DNA from: Anaerovorax odorimutans | GTDB taxonomy: Bacteria > Bacillota > Clostridia > Peptostreptococcales > Anaerovoracaceae | Length of the DNA: 64,000 nucleotides | Direction: 5' to 3' | Assembly: GCF_024459955.1 (NCBI RefSeq) | Contig: NZ_JANFXK010000014.1 | Location: forward strand, 1-64,000 | Part shown: one piece after another, positions 8,417 to 18,486 of the stretch | Layout of the letters: the number at the start of each line of letters is the position of its first letter | Position numbering within the stretch: the first letter of the stretch is position 1 | Notes under the pieces: model-generated | Seen by the model: only the letters and a program-made list of their open reading frames with translations | Databases searched by the model: none | Told to the model about the DNA's origin: nothing | Made by a program: the position numbers and the translations under genes

Positions 8417-9521
8417 TTACCTTTCTTTTTGTTTGAGCTTTTCATTGATAAAATAGTCGATATTGCCGTCCATGACCGCATTGACGTTTCCCACCTCCGC
8501 GCCTGTCCGGTGGTCCTTTACCATAGTGTACGGGTGGAACACATAAGAACGGATCTGACTGCCCCAAGTGATCTGACTGTAGTCTCCCTGCAGCTCTTTG
8601 AGATTCTCTTTATGCTCCTGTTCTTTCAGCTCCACCAGCTTGGACATGAGCAGTTTCATAGCGACTTCTCTGTTCTGATGCTGAGACCGCTCATTCTGGC
8701 AGGAAACAACGATGTTGGTCGGTATATGGGTGATGCGGATGGCGGAGTCGGTCTTATTGACGTGCTGCCCGCCGGCGCCGCTGGAACGGAAGGTGTCGAT
8801 CCGCAGGTCATCGGGATCAATATCCACCGTCATGTCATCGTCGATCTCCGGGATCACATCCATGGAAGCAAAGGAAGTATGCCTCCTGCCCGACGAATCG
8901 TACGGCGAGATGCGAACCAGGCGATGGACACCCTTTTCGTTTTTCAGGTAGCCGTAGGCGTTTTCCCCTTCGACCACTGCCGTAGCGCTGTTGATACCGC
9001 CTTCTTTTTCTTCCTGGTAATCGAGGATCTTGACCTTGTATCCCTTTTGCTCCGCCCATCTGACATACATGCGGAAGAGCATTTCCGCCCAGTCCTTGGC
9101 ATCGGTGCCACCGGAACCTCCGTGCACCGAAAGGATGGCGTTGTTTTTATCGTATTCTCCGGTCAGCAAGGTGGCCAGCCGCAGCTCTTCCAGCTTCTCC
9201 GCCGCACCGTCATAGGCCTCCTGTATCTCCCCGGCCATAGAAGGGTCTTCCGCTTCTTCGGCAAGGGAAATCAGCACTTCCACATCCTCGATCTCCGTGG
9301 CCAGCGCTTCGTATTCTTCTATCTTGTTCTCAATGGATTTTTTCTCTTTCATGACCTTCTGGGCATTTTCGTGATCGTCCCAAAAGCCTTCCGCCTGGGT
9401 CTTTTCCTCAAGACGCTTTAATTCTTCCCTCAAACCGGCCAGGTCAAAGGGACTCACCTGCCTCTTTGAGCCTGCCTTTCAGGCTGGGCAGATCAGATTT
9501 GATCTGTTCTAATTCTACCAT
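8417..9521 (-). CDS. prfB: Peptide chain release factor 2 with programmed +1 frameshift
   Basis: The product releases peptides at UGA and UAA stop codons. It is encoded in two frames. The first 25 codons (from ATG 9521, after GAGAGGG) end at an in-frame TGA in CTTTGAC (9443-9449). A +1 shift at CTT joins them to the 342-codon main frame, giving 367 aa, the normal RF2 length. The in-frame UGA is the classic autoregulatory switch: low RF2 favours the shift. The GGQ motif that triggers hydrolysis is present (SSGAGGQHVNKT). The codon-reading tripeptide is SPY (ISPYDSSGRRHTSF) where SPF is standard. It has its own promoter and is followed by tex. Confidence 0.96.
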
Positions 9522-9572
9522 GCTTTCATCCCTCTCTCTGTTTGAATAAGGCCCGGAAAGGCCCGATAGTTT

Positions 9573-9601
9573 AGTATACCCCACCCGCAAAAAATTTCCA
9601 A
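9573..9601 (-). promoter_or_regulatory. Promoter of prfB-tex
   Basis: On the minus strand TTGGAA (9596-9601) and TATACT (9573-9578) are separated by 17 bases, about 50 bases before the prfB start codon. Confidence 0.6.
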
Positions 9602-9658
9602 GGGGGATTTTTATTTTCGGGACAGCCGGTCTGGGCTTCAAGCGTCCACATTTAAATC

Positions 9659-9706
9659 AAAAAAGGGATCTCGCACAGGAAAAATTCCATGTGGTATCCC
9701 TTTTTC
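9659..9706 (-). terminator. Rho-independent terminator closing the corC-secA-hydrolase operon
   Basis: AAAAAGGGAT pairs with ATCCCTTTTT, and the stem continues inwards with CACA/TGTG. On the minus strand it ends in a T run. Confidence 0.8.
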
Positions 9707-9744
9707 ATCTTCAAAGCCTGCTCCGCTCTTTTTTTGTAAACGTA

Positions 9745-10488
9745 TTATTTAAAAAACTCAGCAGCCAGTCTCAGCACTTCTTCCGGCATACCCGGATGAG
9801 AAAGGCTGTGGTCGCCGCCGGGAATCATAACAAGCCGTGCGCCGAATTCTTTGGCAAACCGCCGGGCCGCCTCCGGTGAGGCCGTTTCATCCTCACTGCC
9901 GTGTACCATGGCCAGATCTGCCAGGCCGGCCCGATAAAGCCGGAAAACATCATGGGCATCCAGATCGTCGAAAAATGCCTGCGTCAGCTTCAGCGGCCGC
10001 AGATAATCCCGATCCACGATCACATACCCCTCCTCTTCCAGCTGCCGCTGCTCGGCTTCTGTTTTATGCCGGAACAGCTTGGGCATTTCCACCGCCGCGC
10101 TGCGTAAAAAGGCTTTCCTCCCCGCAGGCTGCCGCTCTGCCAGATAGTTCAGCACCGTATATGCGCCAAAGCTGGAGCCAAAATAACCGATTTCCGCGTC
10201 AGGCGCCAGCTCTCTGATCCTGGCTTCCGCAGACGCAAGATCATCCAGACAGTTTTCGATCGTCAGCTTTAATCCGTCCACCGGGCTGTCACCATGGGCC
10301 GGAAAATCAAAGGCGAGGGTCCCGATCCCCTGCTGCGGCAATGCTTCTGTCAGCATCATAGCTGTGGGGCTTCCTTTGCTGCTGCCGAAGCCGTGGATTA
10401 CAAGAACAGCCTTCCGTTCATTCCCTGTCAGGGTGTGCAGACAGGGAATCTCATAACCGTTTCTGCTTTTTAGCATTTCTTTTTTCAT
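9745..10488 (-). CDS. Alpha/beta hydrolase (serine esterase/lipase type)
   Basis: 247 aa. The alpha/beta hydrolase fold is indicated by VLVIHGFGSSKG near residue 30 (oxyanion region), the nucleophile elbow GYFGSSFGAY (serine near 105), an acidic residue in MVHGSEDETASPEAA, and the histidine in GGDHSLSHPG. The set forms a complete Ser-Asp-His triad. The gene follows secA by 18 bases with GAGAGG before the ATG, so it is co-transcribed, and a strong terminator follows. The substrate is unknown. Confidence 0.85.
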   Translation of the reverse strand: MKKEMLKSRNGYEIPCLHTLTGNERKAVLVIHGFGSSKGSPTAMMLTEALPQQGIGTLAFDFPAHGDSPVDGLKLTIENCLDDLASAEARIRELAPDAEIGYFGSSFGAYTVLNYLAERQPAGRKAFLRSAAVEMPKLFRHKTEAEQRQLEEEGYVIVDRDYLRPLKLTQAFFDDLDAHDVFRLYRAGLADLAMVHGSEDETASPEAARRFAKEFGARLVMIPGGDHSLSHPGMPEEVLRLAAEFFK

Positions 10489-10506
10489 CGTCAGCCTCTC
10501 AAAATA

Positions 10507-13260
10507 CTATGCGTTTTTTCCACAGCAGTTTTTATATTTTTTACCTGAGCCGCATGGGCAAAGGTCGTTGCGGCCAATTTTCGGATGTTCTCTCCGGTAC
10601 GGTTCCTGCTTCTTTTCTCTCTGAGGGATCTGCTCCTCTTCGGGCAGTTCTCCGCCGCCCATCATCGGCTCATCATCCACATATTCATCTTTATGGCCCT
10701 CGCCGGTACCGATAACGTCTACTCTCTCCGTTCTGGTCTGTACGGTTACGCTGTAGCAGAATTTGACGGTTTCTTCCTTAATGGACTGGATCATCAGCTC
10801 GAACATATCAAAGCCTTCCTGCGCGTATGCGGCAGCCGGGTCCTGCTGTCCCAGAGCGCGAAGTCCGATACCGCTCTTCAGCTGATCCATGGCGTCGATG
10901 TGATCCATCCACTTGTTGTCAACAACACGGATCAGAATCATCCGCTCTACTTCACGCATCTTTTCTATGCCGATCTCTTTTTCTTTCGCCTGGTACAGCT
11001 CCTCGAACTTGTCATAGACCAGCTCTTTGAGATTATCCGGATTCAGATCCAGGAATTCATCCTCTGTAAAGGAAAGCGGCTCAAAGTTGGGAGATATCTT
11101 CTTTAGTCCCTCGTTGAGCGTTTCCAGGTCCCATTCTTCGGCAAATCTGGAGGCGATGGTGATCGGTTCCACCACTTCATCGATCAGCTCGTGGGTCATG
11201 CTGGTGATATCCTCACGGAGATCCTCTCCAAAGAGAACCTTTTTCCTCTCGCCGTAGATGATCTCACGCTGTTTGTTCATAACATTATCGTATTGGAGCA
11301 CGTATTTACGAATGGAGAAGTTACGGCCTTCCACCTTCTTCTGCGCTCCCTCAATGGAACGGGTAATCATTCCCGCTTCAATCGGTTCATCTTCCTCTAC
11401 GCCCAGCCGCTTTACCACATTCTGCATCTTTTCGCCGCCAAAGAGGCGCATCAGCTCATCTTCCAGGGAAATGCAGAACTGCGTGCGGCCCGGGTCGCCC
11501 TGTCTTCCGGAACGGCCTCGCAGCTGGTTATCGATTCTTCGGGATTCGTGGCGCTCGGTACCGATGATACACAGTCCGCCCAGTTCGATTACCTTTTGCT
11601 GTTCTTCTTTCCGTTCTTCCTTGAATTGATCGTGGAGACGGTGGAATTCTTCTCTGGCTTTCAAAAGCTCCGGATCATCGGTCTGAACAAATCCGGTGGC
11701 AAAGGCGATTGCCTCGGGGCTGTAGCCCATTTTCCGCATCTCGCGTCTGGCTTCGAACTCCGGGTTGCCTCCCAGGATGATATCCGTACCACGGCCGGCC
11801 ATGTTGGTGGCAATGGTGATGGTCCCCAATCTTCCGGCTTCGGCAATGATTTCGGCTTCCTGCTCATGGTGCTTGGCATTGAGAACGTTAAAATTCTTGA
11901 TGCCTCTTTTCTTTAAGCTGTTAGCGATAATCTCCGATTTCTCAATGGAAATGGTACCCACCAGCACCGGCTGTCCGGTCTCATGGGCCTCAACCACTTT
12001 ATCAACAATGGACTTGTATTTGCCATTTTCCGTGCTGTATACCGCATCTTGCAGGTCTTCTCTGACAATGGGCATATTGGTGGGAACCACTACTACGTCC
12101 ATGTTATAGATATCCCGGAATTCATCTTCCTCTGTCTTGGCCGTACCGGTCATGCCGGCCAGCTTCTGATACATACGGAAATAATTCTGCAGGGTGATGG
12201 TCGCCAGCGTCTTGGATTCGGAACGCACCAGAACTCCTTCTTTGGCTTCGATGGCCTGGTGGAGTCCGTCGCTGTAGCGTCTTCCGAACATGAGACGGCC
12301 GGTAAACTCATCGACTATTACAATTTCCCCGTCCTTTATGATGTAGTCCACGTCGCGCTTCATCAGGTTTCTGGCTTTCAGAGCCTGGAGCACGTGATGG
12401 TTGATCTCCATGTTTTCCGGATCGGAAAAGTTTTCTACATTGAAGAACTGTTCGCATTTATCTACACCTTCCTCGGTGAGGGATACCTGTTTATCCTTTT
12501 CTTCAATGGTGAAATCGGTTTCCACGGTCAGGCCCTTTACAAAGCGGTCCGCAGTCTTGTACATGTCGGTGGATTTTCCGCCCTGTCCGGAAATAATCAG
12601 CGGCGTTCTGGCTTCGTCGATGAGGATGGAGTCCACTTCATCGACAATGGCAAAGTTCAGTTCCCGCTGCATCATATCCTCTTTGTAGAGAACCATGTTG
12701 TCTCTCAGATAGTCAAAACCGTATTCATTATTGGTTCCATAAGTAATATCGGCCCCATAGGCGGCTTTTCTCTCCTCTTCACTGATCCCATGGATGACGC
12801 ATCCCACGGTCAGCCCCAGGAAGGTGTACAGTTTTCCCATCCACTCCATATCTCGCTTTGCCAGATAATCGTTGACTGTGACAACGTGTACGCCCTTGCC
12901 CTCGAGAGCATTTAAATATACCGGCAGCGTTGCTACCAGCGTCTTACCTTCACCAGTCTTCATTTCCGCGATACGGCCCTGATGAAGTACGATACCTCCG
13001 ATGATCTGTACCCGGAAGTGTTTCATTCCCAGGCTCCTTACCGAAGCCTCCCGGCAGACCGCGAAAGCCTCCGGCAGAATGTCATCCAGGGTCTCGCCCT
13101 TTGTCAGTCTTTCCTTAAATTCCGCGGTTTTCTCCCGCAGCTGCTCATCGGTAAGGCCCTGCATCTGTTCATCGTAGGCCTCTACCTTATCTGCAATTTT
13201 AGCGACCTTCTTGACTTCTTTCGCATTCAGGTCGCCAAAGATTTTTTCCATAAAGCTCAT
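10507..13260 (-). CDS. secA: Preprotein translocase ATPase SecA
   Basis: 917 aa. SecA is the motor that pushes unfolded preproteins through SecYEG. Seen in order: Walker [12 protein letters not shown] near residue 100, the DEAD-like [14 protein letters not shown] near 205, the preprotein cross-linking region, [10 protein letters not shown] in the second ATPase domain, and the C-terminal zinc tail [13 protein letters not shown] that binds SecB or ribosomes. Its ATG overlaps the stop of the CorC-type gene (ATGA), which indicates translational coupling. The order secA then prfB is common in Bacillota. Confidence 0.97.
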   Translation of the reverse strand: MSFMEKIFGDLNAKEVKKVAKIADKVEAYDEQMQGLTDEQLREKTAEFKERLTKGETLDDILPEAFAVCREASVRSLGMKHFRVQIIGGIVLHQGRIAEMKTGEGKTLVATLPVYLNALEGKGVHVVTVNDYLAKRDMEWMGKLYTFLGLTVGCVIHGISEEERKAAYGADITYGTNNEYGFDYLRDNMVLYKEDMMQRELNFAIVDEVDSILIDEARTPLIISGQGGKSTDMYKTADRFVKGLTVETDFTIEEKDKQVSLTEEGVDKCEQFFNVENFSDPENMEINHHVLQALKARNLMKRDVDYIIKDGEIVIVDEFTGRLMFGRRYSDGLHQAIEAKEGVLVRSESKTLATITLQNYFRMYQKLAGMTGTAKTEEDEFRDIYNMDVVVVPTNMPIVREDLQDAVYSTENGKYKSIVDKVVEAHETGQPVLVGTISIEKSEIIANSLKKRGIKNFNVLNAKHHEQEAEIIAEAGRLGTITIATNMAGRGTDIILGGNPEFEARREMRKMGYSPEAIAFATGFVQTDDPELLKAREEFHRLHDQFKEERKEEQQKVIELGGLCIIGTERHESRRIDNQLRGRSGRQGDPGRTQFCISLEDELMRLFGGEKMQNVVKRLGVEEDEPIEAGMITRSIEGAQKKVEGRNFSIRKYVLQYDNVMNKQREIIYGERKKVLFGEDLREDITSMTHELIDEVVEPITIASRFAEEWDLETLNEGLKKISPNFEPLSFTEDEFLDLNPDNLKELVYDKFEELYQAKEKEIGIEKMREVERMILIRVVDNKWMDHIDAMDQLKSGIGLRALGQQDPAAAYAQEGFDMFELMIQSIKEETVKFCYSVTVQTRTERVDVIGTGEGHKDEYVDDEPMMGGGELPEEEQIPQREKKQEPYRREHPKIGRNDLCPCGSGKKYKNCCGKNA

Positions 13261-14546
13261 TTCTGTTGTTCCCCTTTCCTTTCTTCTTCAGGCTCTATTT
13301 CTTCTACCACCAGGTTTATCTCCAATGCCCTGCGGTCATCAGCTTTTGTTACTCTTACCTTCAGCAGCTTGTTTTCAATCTGCTGCTGGAAGGTATCGTT
13401 CTTTACGGGCAGCTTGTCCAGTTGGACGACTACCCAGCCATTGACCGTCTGTACGTCCATGTCTTCTTCAATATCGAAAAAGTCAAAGACCTTGGCAATG
13501 CTGGCATTGCATTTTACCCGGTAGCTGCCGTTCTGCAGCGGAATGATCTCCTGCGACATAACAGCATCGTGCTCATCGTAAATTTCTCCTACCAGTTCCT
13601 CTATGATATCTTCCATGGTTACCAGCCCTTCCGTGCCTCCATATTCGTCGATAACGATGGCCAGATGGGTTTTCATCTGCTGCATCTTTCTCAGCAGCGC
13701 CGATACTTTTATGGCTCCGGCTACAAATACTACCGGCATCACATAATCGGAGATATTCTTATTGGTTCCTACTATATAGTTATGGAAGTCCTTCTGGTTT
13801 AGTACCCCCATAATTTTATCAATGTCATCTTCATAGACCGGCAGGCGGGAAAATCCGGTTTTCTTAAACAGCTTAGCCACCTCTTCCTTCGAATCCTCTA
13901 CGTCGATGGCCTCCATATCCACGCGGGGCGTCAGTACGTCCCAGGCAGTCAGCTCGTTGAATTCGATAGCGTTCTGGATCAGTTCGCTCTGCTCGTTATC
14001 AATGCCGCCTACGTTCTCCGCTTCCTCCACAATAGTCAGAAGCTCATCCTCGGTAATCGTCCGGTCATCGCCGAACTTAAAGATCTTTGCCATCAGCTGC
14101 TTCCATTTTGTGAAGAGAAAATTGATAGGGGTCATGAGGACCATCAGCATGCGGATGATCGGTGCCGAAAACAGGGAAAAGGACTCCGCCGATTCCTTGG
14201 CGATCCCTTTGGGCGTAATCTCGCCGAAGACCAGAACAACTACTGTGATTACGATCGTCGACAGCGTCGGGCCGTATGCTCCGAACAGCTCTACAAAAAG
14301 CAGCGTGGAAATAGCGGTCATAGTAATATTTACAATATTGTTACCGATCAAAATTGTGGTCAGCAATTTATCGTAATTTTCTTCCAGCCTCAGCACCAGC
14401 TCCGCACGCTTATTACCGTCGCCCGCCATGTTTTTCATCTTGATGCGGTTGAGGGAAGTAAAGGCGGTTTCTGTTGCGGAAAAGTACGAGGACAGTACGA
14501 CAAGTATTACGATTACTACGATGTCCACAATTATGTGACTTTCCAT
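13257..14546 (-). CDS. CNNM/CorC-family transporter (hemolysin-like)
   Basis: 429 aa. An N-terminal DUF21 (CNNM) membrane domain of three to four helices (about 1-180) is followed by a CBS pair (about 205-325; [13 protein letters not shown] and [22 protein letters not shown]) and a C-terminal CorC_HlyC domain (about 340-420). Family members act in Mg2+ or Co2+ efflux or homeostasis; the older hemolysin name is misleading. The ATG follows GGAGG. Overlap with secA by 4 bases puts the two in one operon. Confidence 0.9.
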   Translation of the reverse strand: MESHIIVDIVVIVILVVLSSYFSATETAFTSLNRIKMKNMAGDGNKRAELVLRLEENYDKLLTTILIGNNIVNITMTAISTLLFVELFGAYGPTLSTIVITVVVLVFGEITPKGIAKESAESFSLFSAPIIRMLMVLMTPINFLFTKWKQLMAKIFKFGDDRTITEDELLTIVEEAENVGGIDNEQSELIQNAIEFNELTAWDVLTPRVDMEAIDVEDSKEEVAKLFKKTGFSRLPVYEDDIDKIMGVLNQKDFHNYIVGTNKNISDYVMPVVFVAGAIKVSALLRKMQQMKTHLAIVIDEYGGTEGLVTMEDIIEELVGEIYDEHDAVMSQEIIPLQNGSYRVKCNASIAKVFDFFDIEEDMDVQTVNGWVVVQLDKLPVKNDTFQQQIENKLLKVRVTKADDRRALEINLVVEEIEPEEERKGEQQK

Positions 14547-14612
14547 TTAAAATGTTTCCTCCTGCGTATAAAAATATTTCAATACTTTAGTATAGCCTGT
14601 TTTTGGGTAAAT

Positions 14613-14637
14613 GAAAAGAGGGCGGACCCCCTTTTCA
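14613..14637 (-). terminator. Probable terminator after the HD-GYP gene
   Basis: GAAAAGAGGG and CCCCCTTTTC pair around CGGAC (one bulge). It lies just after the HD-GYP stop on the minus strand; the T tract is short. Confidence 0.5.
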
Positions 14638-14650
14638 CCTGAATTTAACA

Positions 14651-15934
14651 TTAATTTTCTGCGAAATCCGGATATTTGCTCAGGATTTGCCGGTATTCTT
14701 CCTCTATATGATGGTACAGCTCGTAGAGTTTCCTGCTGCCGCTGTTTACTTTTTCGATGATTTCATTGAAGTGATCCAGCATGGCCGCGGTAACCATCGG
14801 ACACAGTTTGCCGCTGCCCGCCATTTCCCTGAGAATGGACTTGACCCGTTCCGGCGGAAAAGGTCTTTTATAGCTCCTTTCACCGTTCAGGGCGCTGACG
14901 ATATCCGCTATGGCGACGATCCGCTGGGCAATGGTCAGCTCCTCGCCCCCAAGTCCCCTTGGATAGCCGGAGCCGTCCATCTTTTCATGGTGGCGAAGCG
15001 CGATCAGCGCTGTCTCTTCCTCGATCTGCCCTTTTATGATTTTCTCCGACAGAAGGATGTGGCTGCGCATCAGGGCCATGTCGCTGTCGCTGAGTCTTCC
15101 CGGCGATTCCAGAATATCGAGAGGAATCCCCACCTTACCCAGATCGTGAAGAAAGGCCCCGTATTTGACCCGCTGCAAATCTCTGCCCGCCATTCCGAAA
15201 ATCCGGGCCAAATCCATGCTGATCTGCGCCGTGGCAAAGGTATGGGCTACCGTATATCGGCTGCGAAAGTCGATGGAAAAGACCAGCATCTGCAAAAACC
15301 GGTCGATCTCATCCTCATTCGTCCAGCTGTCCAGCAGACTCAAAAGCTCTGCCGTCTGCTTTTCCCTGTCCACCCTGCCAAGTACCGGACCGCGCTTTTC
15401 AGCTTTTTCCAGCAAGTCCAGAGCAGCGGGTGAAAACTTGCTGCCGCTGTAGGTTTTCAGTTTTTTCATGATTTGATTGGCGTTGGCAGGCTGCGTCTCC
15501 CCGCAAAGGGCCGCCCGATCGGCCAGGTTGAAAATCTGCCCCAGCTTTTGATCCTCAGACCGGCAGGAAGGCTCAGAAAAATCCTGATAATCCATATGGT
15601 GCAATAATACCGCCGAAGCGTATTGCGCAAAGGGCGAAAAATATTTGACGAATAGATATCCATAGATGGAATGGGACTGTACATCCTTGGTTTCAAACCG
15701 CACCATGTTGTCAATCTCTTCTGTCTTGTAAGCTCCTATGTCGTGAAGCAGCGCCGTAAAGATGATACCGCAGCGCTGTCTTGTGTCGTAGCTCCCGTCT
15801 TCTTCCAAAAGCTTTAATACTATGTACGCCACCTGTTCTCCGTGGCCAACCAGACGCTCATCGACAAAATTGAGCGACCTTCGAATAATATGGAATAGAT
15901 TTCTGCCATTGAGTGGATTCATAGTTAATTGCAT
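14651..15934 (-). CDS. Double-HD protein with C-terminal HD-GYP domain (c-di-GMP phosphodiesterase)
   Basis: 427 aa. An N-terminal HD-type domain (about 20-160; HDIGAYKTEE, LHHMDY) is followed by a full HD-GYP domain (about 220-400) with FLHDLGKVGIP and RHHEKMDGSGYPRG, the HHExxDGxGYP signature. HD-GYP proteins hydrolyse cyclic di-GMP to pGpG or GMP at a metal centre. No membrane or receiver domain is present, so the input is unclear. A c-di-GMP riboswitch about 7 kb away shows the second messenger is used by this organism. AGGAGG runs directly into the first ATG, so the second ATG (15922, MNPLNG) may be the true start. Confidence 0.88.
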   Translation of the reverse strand: MQLTMNPLNGRNLFHIIRRSLNFVDERLVGHGEQVAYIVLKLLEEDGSYDTRQRCGIIFTALLHDIGAYKTEEIDNMVRFETKDVQSHSIYGYLFVKYFSPFAQYASAVLLHHMDYQDFSEPSCRSEDQKLGQIFNLADRAALCGETQPANANQIMKKLKTYSGSKFSPAALDLLEKAEKRGPVLGRVDREKQTAELLSLLDSWTNEDEIDRFLQMLVFSIDFRSRYTVAHTFATAQISMDLARIFGMAGRDLQRVKYGAFLHDLGKVGIPLDILESPGRLSDSDMALMRSHILLSEKIIKGQIEEETALIALRHHEKMDGSGYPRGLGGEELTIAQRIVAIADIVSALNGERSYKRPFPPERVKSILREMAGSGKLCPMVTAAMLDHFNEIIEKVNSGSRKLYELYHHIEEEYRQILSKYPDFAEN

Positions 15935-16036
15935 CCTCCTGCATCTGCCTTCTAGTTAGTAGAGCTATTATAACAAATTTTATTTGCCCCTGCATTAAGT
16001 ATATGCCTGCGGCCTTCATAAAATTTCTGCACAGCA

Positions 16037-16066
16037 AAGAGAGCCCACATCACTGCGCGCTCTCTT
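16037..16066 (-). terminator. Probable terminator after the saccharopine-dehydrogenase-like gene
   Basis: AAGAGAGC (16037-16044) pairs with GCTCTCTT (16059-16066), about 100 bases after the stop on the minus strand. The T tract is weak. Confidence 0.45.
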
Positions 16067-16165
16067 CGCTCGGATTTATGCTATTATGTTTTAAGAAGCG
16101 ATTTTACATGACTTTTCTATATTTTTCAGGTTTCACCCTGAGGAAGTATGTACTCCCCAAAGGAG

Positions 16166-17392
16166 TTACAATTCTTTTACCTTTGTATCCAAGGTGATAT
16201 CCAGTTCTGCCGCGTATTCGAAGTAAGCGTCAACCTGCTCGAATGTCAGCATGTCGGAAGAGATTAATCCTGTCTGGTCGAACTTGTCGTTTACAAACAG
16301 TTTTGTGAACAGATATCCGCCCTGACCGGTCAGGTACATTTCCGCTGTGATTCCGGATTTTTCATAGGATTCAACCAGTCCCGGAGCATTTACGTGGGTT
16401 TCTACCAGCACGTCTTTGCCATCTTTCTTACCATAGGCTTCGATTACCATGCAGCCGGAGTCGGAAACAAGACCTTCGTCAATGATTTCCTTGATTTCTT
16501 CCTTGAACTTCGGAGCAGGCGGAACGTGAGCCAGCACTACATCGAACGGTGCGATTTCAACGCCCTTGATGGTTTCGGTTTTATGAGAAAGCAGTCCTGC
16601 TCTGTAAAGCGGTTTTGCGAAATCAACGCCAGCGCCCGCATACTTAAAGTAAGCGTTCTTTGCGCCCTTGAAGAATTTTTCGGCATTGAAGCTGTAATGG
16701 ATCGGCTCATCGTGGCAGTGTTCTACAAACGTGATTTCCTCATCCATGTAATCGTACTGTCTCTTGATCGGCAATTCGAAGGCAGGGGTGCGAACCAGCT
16801 TGCCATCGACAAACGCGTAAGCTTCTTCACTCATATCGTGGAGAGCTGTTACAGGAGACCACCAGTACGGCTGGAATCTCTTGGCTTCAACGCCTTCCCA
16901 AACGATGTTGTAAATGGTATCGCAGGTGTCCAGATAACGCATCGCGTCTCTTGTAGCGGCGCAGATGAGTCCCGGCGCAGAGCCTGTTCCTACAATGGCG
17001 GTTCTGCCAATTGCTTCAAATTTCGGGCCATATTCATTATACTGAATGCGGATACTTTCAACCCAGTCTTCGTGCAGAGCTGTAGTTGCCGCATAGTCCT
17101 GATAGTTTGCCTTTACTTCCAGAGCCGCGTCCAGAACGTTCTTTGTGCATTCCAGCGGAAGAGCGTTGAGAATCAGATCCACTCCCTGAGCCGCAGCAAC
17201 GATGCTGTCTTTGCTGTGTGCGTCAACCTGGGTGCCTCTGGCCTTTGTCAGGTCATTTACCAGATTATCCACTGCTTTTTTATCATAATCAGCGCAGACG
17301 ATTTCTGCTACGCCCGGGTCAACATCCAGTCTTCTTGCTGCTGCGGAACCCTGTGCTCCAACTCCTAATACAAGTATTTTTTTCAGTGCCAT
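16166..17392 (-). CDS. Saccharopine dehydrogenase family oxidoreductase (first copy)
   Basis: 408 aa. An N-terminal NAD(P)-binding Rossmann fold (LVLGVGAQGSAAARRL; GxGxxG at about 10-15) is followed by the saccharopine dehydrogenase C-terminal domain (about 135-380; VGTGSAPGLICAATRDAM). Relatives make or cleave saccharopine, carboxynorspermidine or act as lysine dehydrogenases; the substrate here cannot be assigned. The start is the ATG at 17392 because AAGG is 10 bases upstream; the in-frame ATG 9 codons earlier lies before that site. A diverged second member is at 42001-43284. Both have an AraC regulator of similar architecture nearby. Confidence 0.82.
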   Translation of the reverse strand: MALKKILVLGVGAQGSAAARRLDVDPGVAEIVCADYDKKAVDNLVNDLTKARGTQVDAHSKDSIVAAAQGVDLILNALPLECTKNVLDAALEVKANYQDYAATTALHEDWVESIRIQYNEYGPKFEAIGRTAIVGTGSAPGLICAATRDAMRYLDTCDTIYNIVWEGVEAKRFQPYWWSPVTALHDMSEEAYAFVDGKLVRTPAFELPIKRQYDYMDEEITFVEHCHDEPIHYSFNAEKFFKGAKNAYFKYAGAGVDFAKPLYRAGLLSHKTETIKGVEIAPFDVVLAHVPPAPKFKEEIKEIIDEGLVSDSGCMVIEAYGKKDGKDVLVETHVNAPGLVESYEKSGITAEMYLTGQGGYLFTKLFVNDKFDQTGLISSDMLTFEQVDAYFEYAAELDITLDTKVKEL

Positions 17393-17439
17393 TTTTCTAT
17401 ACCTTACCTTTCCAATCAATCATTTTTTATCATGGTTTT

Positions 17440-17468
17440 ATTATAGCGGAAAGAAAGCGGCTGCGAAA
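17440..17468 (-). promoter_or_regulatory. Promoter of the first saccharopine-dehydrogenase-like gene
   Basis: TATAAT on the minus strand (17440-17445) with a poor -35 (TTTCGC) about 17 bases upstream. Confidence 0.4.
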
Positions 17469-17707
17469 TTTACTTGTTGCCATCTTTTGCATTTTTATAT
17501 GCTCTGTTCGCCGCCAATATTTTCAGATTATTTCGTAAGTTTGGAGTCCGGAGCAAGATCCGGCCTCTTTGAGCGCAAGATTTATATAGTCATGTAACCG
17601 GGGAAATTTTTTTGGACTTATCTGCGCTGAAAAAGCGGAGAAAAAAACTGCAGGGAAACGATACTTTCAGGAAAGAACACAGTATGATTTCCGTGAAACC
17701 TGTGAAT

Positions 17708-17800
17708 TAACAGCTTTTTTGGCAATATGCACATTTATTCAACAACGGGCTCATTTCGGCTTTCTTGTTGATAAAAATAGCAATCCGCCTTTTGGGCCGT
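17708..17800 (+). repeat. Family D repeat, copy 1
   Basis: Contains CAGCTTTTTTGGCAAT, the hairpin TCAACAA (17739-17745)...TTGTTGA (17765-17771) around a TTTCGGCTTT loop, and GATAAAAATAGCAA. The same elements recur in the same order at 56137-56200 and, in part, 56293-56340. Confidence 0.65.
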
Positions 17801-17851
17801 TTCTCACAAGGCCCCACCTGCCGTAAAGCCATGTGCCCTCCATGCCCAACC

Positions 17852-18009
17852 GGTAACTTTTCCTGTTTTTTTCAAAGGGTTACGCATTTTTCAATGATTC
17901 CGCGGCTTCTGAAAAAGCCGGTAGCACAAATTTTCATTTCTGGCATTTTCGGGCACCCGCAAACCCACAACTTTGCGTAACCCGATGCCGATTTGAAGAA
18001 AAAGTTACC
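17852..18009 (+). repeat. Family A repeat, copy 1 (158 bp, terminal inverted repeats)
   Basis: Begins GGTAACTTTTCC and ends GAAAAAGTTACC, an inverted pair with one mismatch. A second inverted pair, GTTACGCA/TGCGTAAC, is nested inside, so the whole element can fold into one long hairpin. It matches 34349-34506 over its full length (both 158 bp), including the internal block GGTAGCACAAATTTTC. It resembles a non-autonomous MITE-type element. Confidence 0.75.
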
Positions 18010-18124
18010 TCTGCTGGCATTGTCTTTCATTCATGCCCGGCGGCCGCCAGCCGCTGGGACCGGGTACCCTTTCATATAGAAGCTTATAACTTACGAGTCG
18101 CCTGACAAGAAGATGACCGACGAC

Positions 18125-18290
18125 GACCGGAAACCTGGCGCTTTTTGCTTTGAAATGGCGCAACAGCGGACGAAATATGTGGGTTTGCGGGGTTTGCGGA
18201 TTTATTCTTTAGAAATTTCCACTGGAAATTGACCGGCATGTGTAAGAAACGTTGAAAAAAGATCCGCTTTTGCCCCATTTTTTGAATAAA
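18125..18290 (-). repeat. Decayed inverted copy of family A
   Basis: Read on the minus strand, patches match family A in order: the block around TGTGGGTTTGCGGG, the ACCGGC block and TTGAAAAA. The ends are not recognisable. Boundaries are approximate. Confidence 0.35.
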
Positions 18291-18415
18291 AGATCCGAAA
18301 ACAATTTAGCACGTTACAACGCGAAATTAAATAGAAGTTTCTTCTTGGCAGAACTCGAACAGAACGCAGGCAAAACACAGCCCTGCTACAGCAGAGAGCA
18401 GAGAATGGTTTTGGG

Positions 18416-18486
18416 TTTGCGACCAAATCCCAACTTTGCCGGCAAATCCCGCGACCATTGCCCACAAAAACTCACCTTGGTCGCAG
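18416..18486 (+). repeat. Family B repeat, copy 1 (71 bp)
   Basis: Starts TTTGCGACCAAAT, has the internal block AAATCCCGCGACCA, and ends TTGGTCGCAG, which inverts the start. The copies at 41756-41826 and 55989-56059 (opposite strand) are also exactly 71 bp. Confidence 0.7.
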
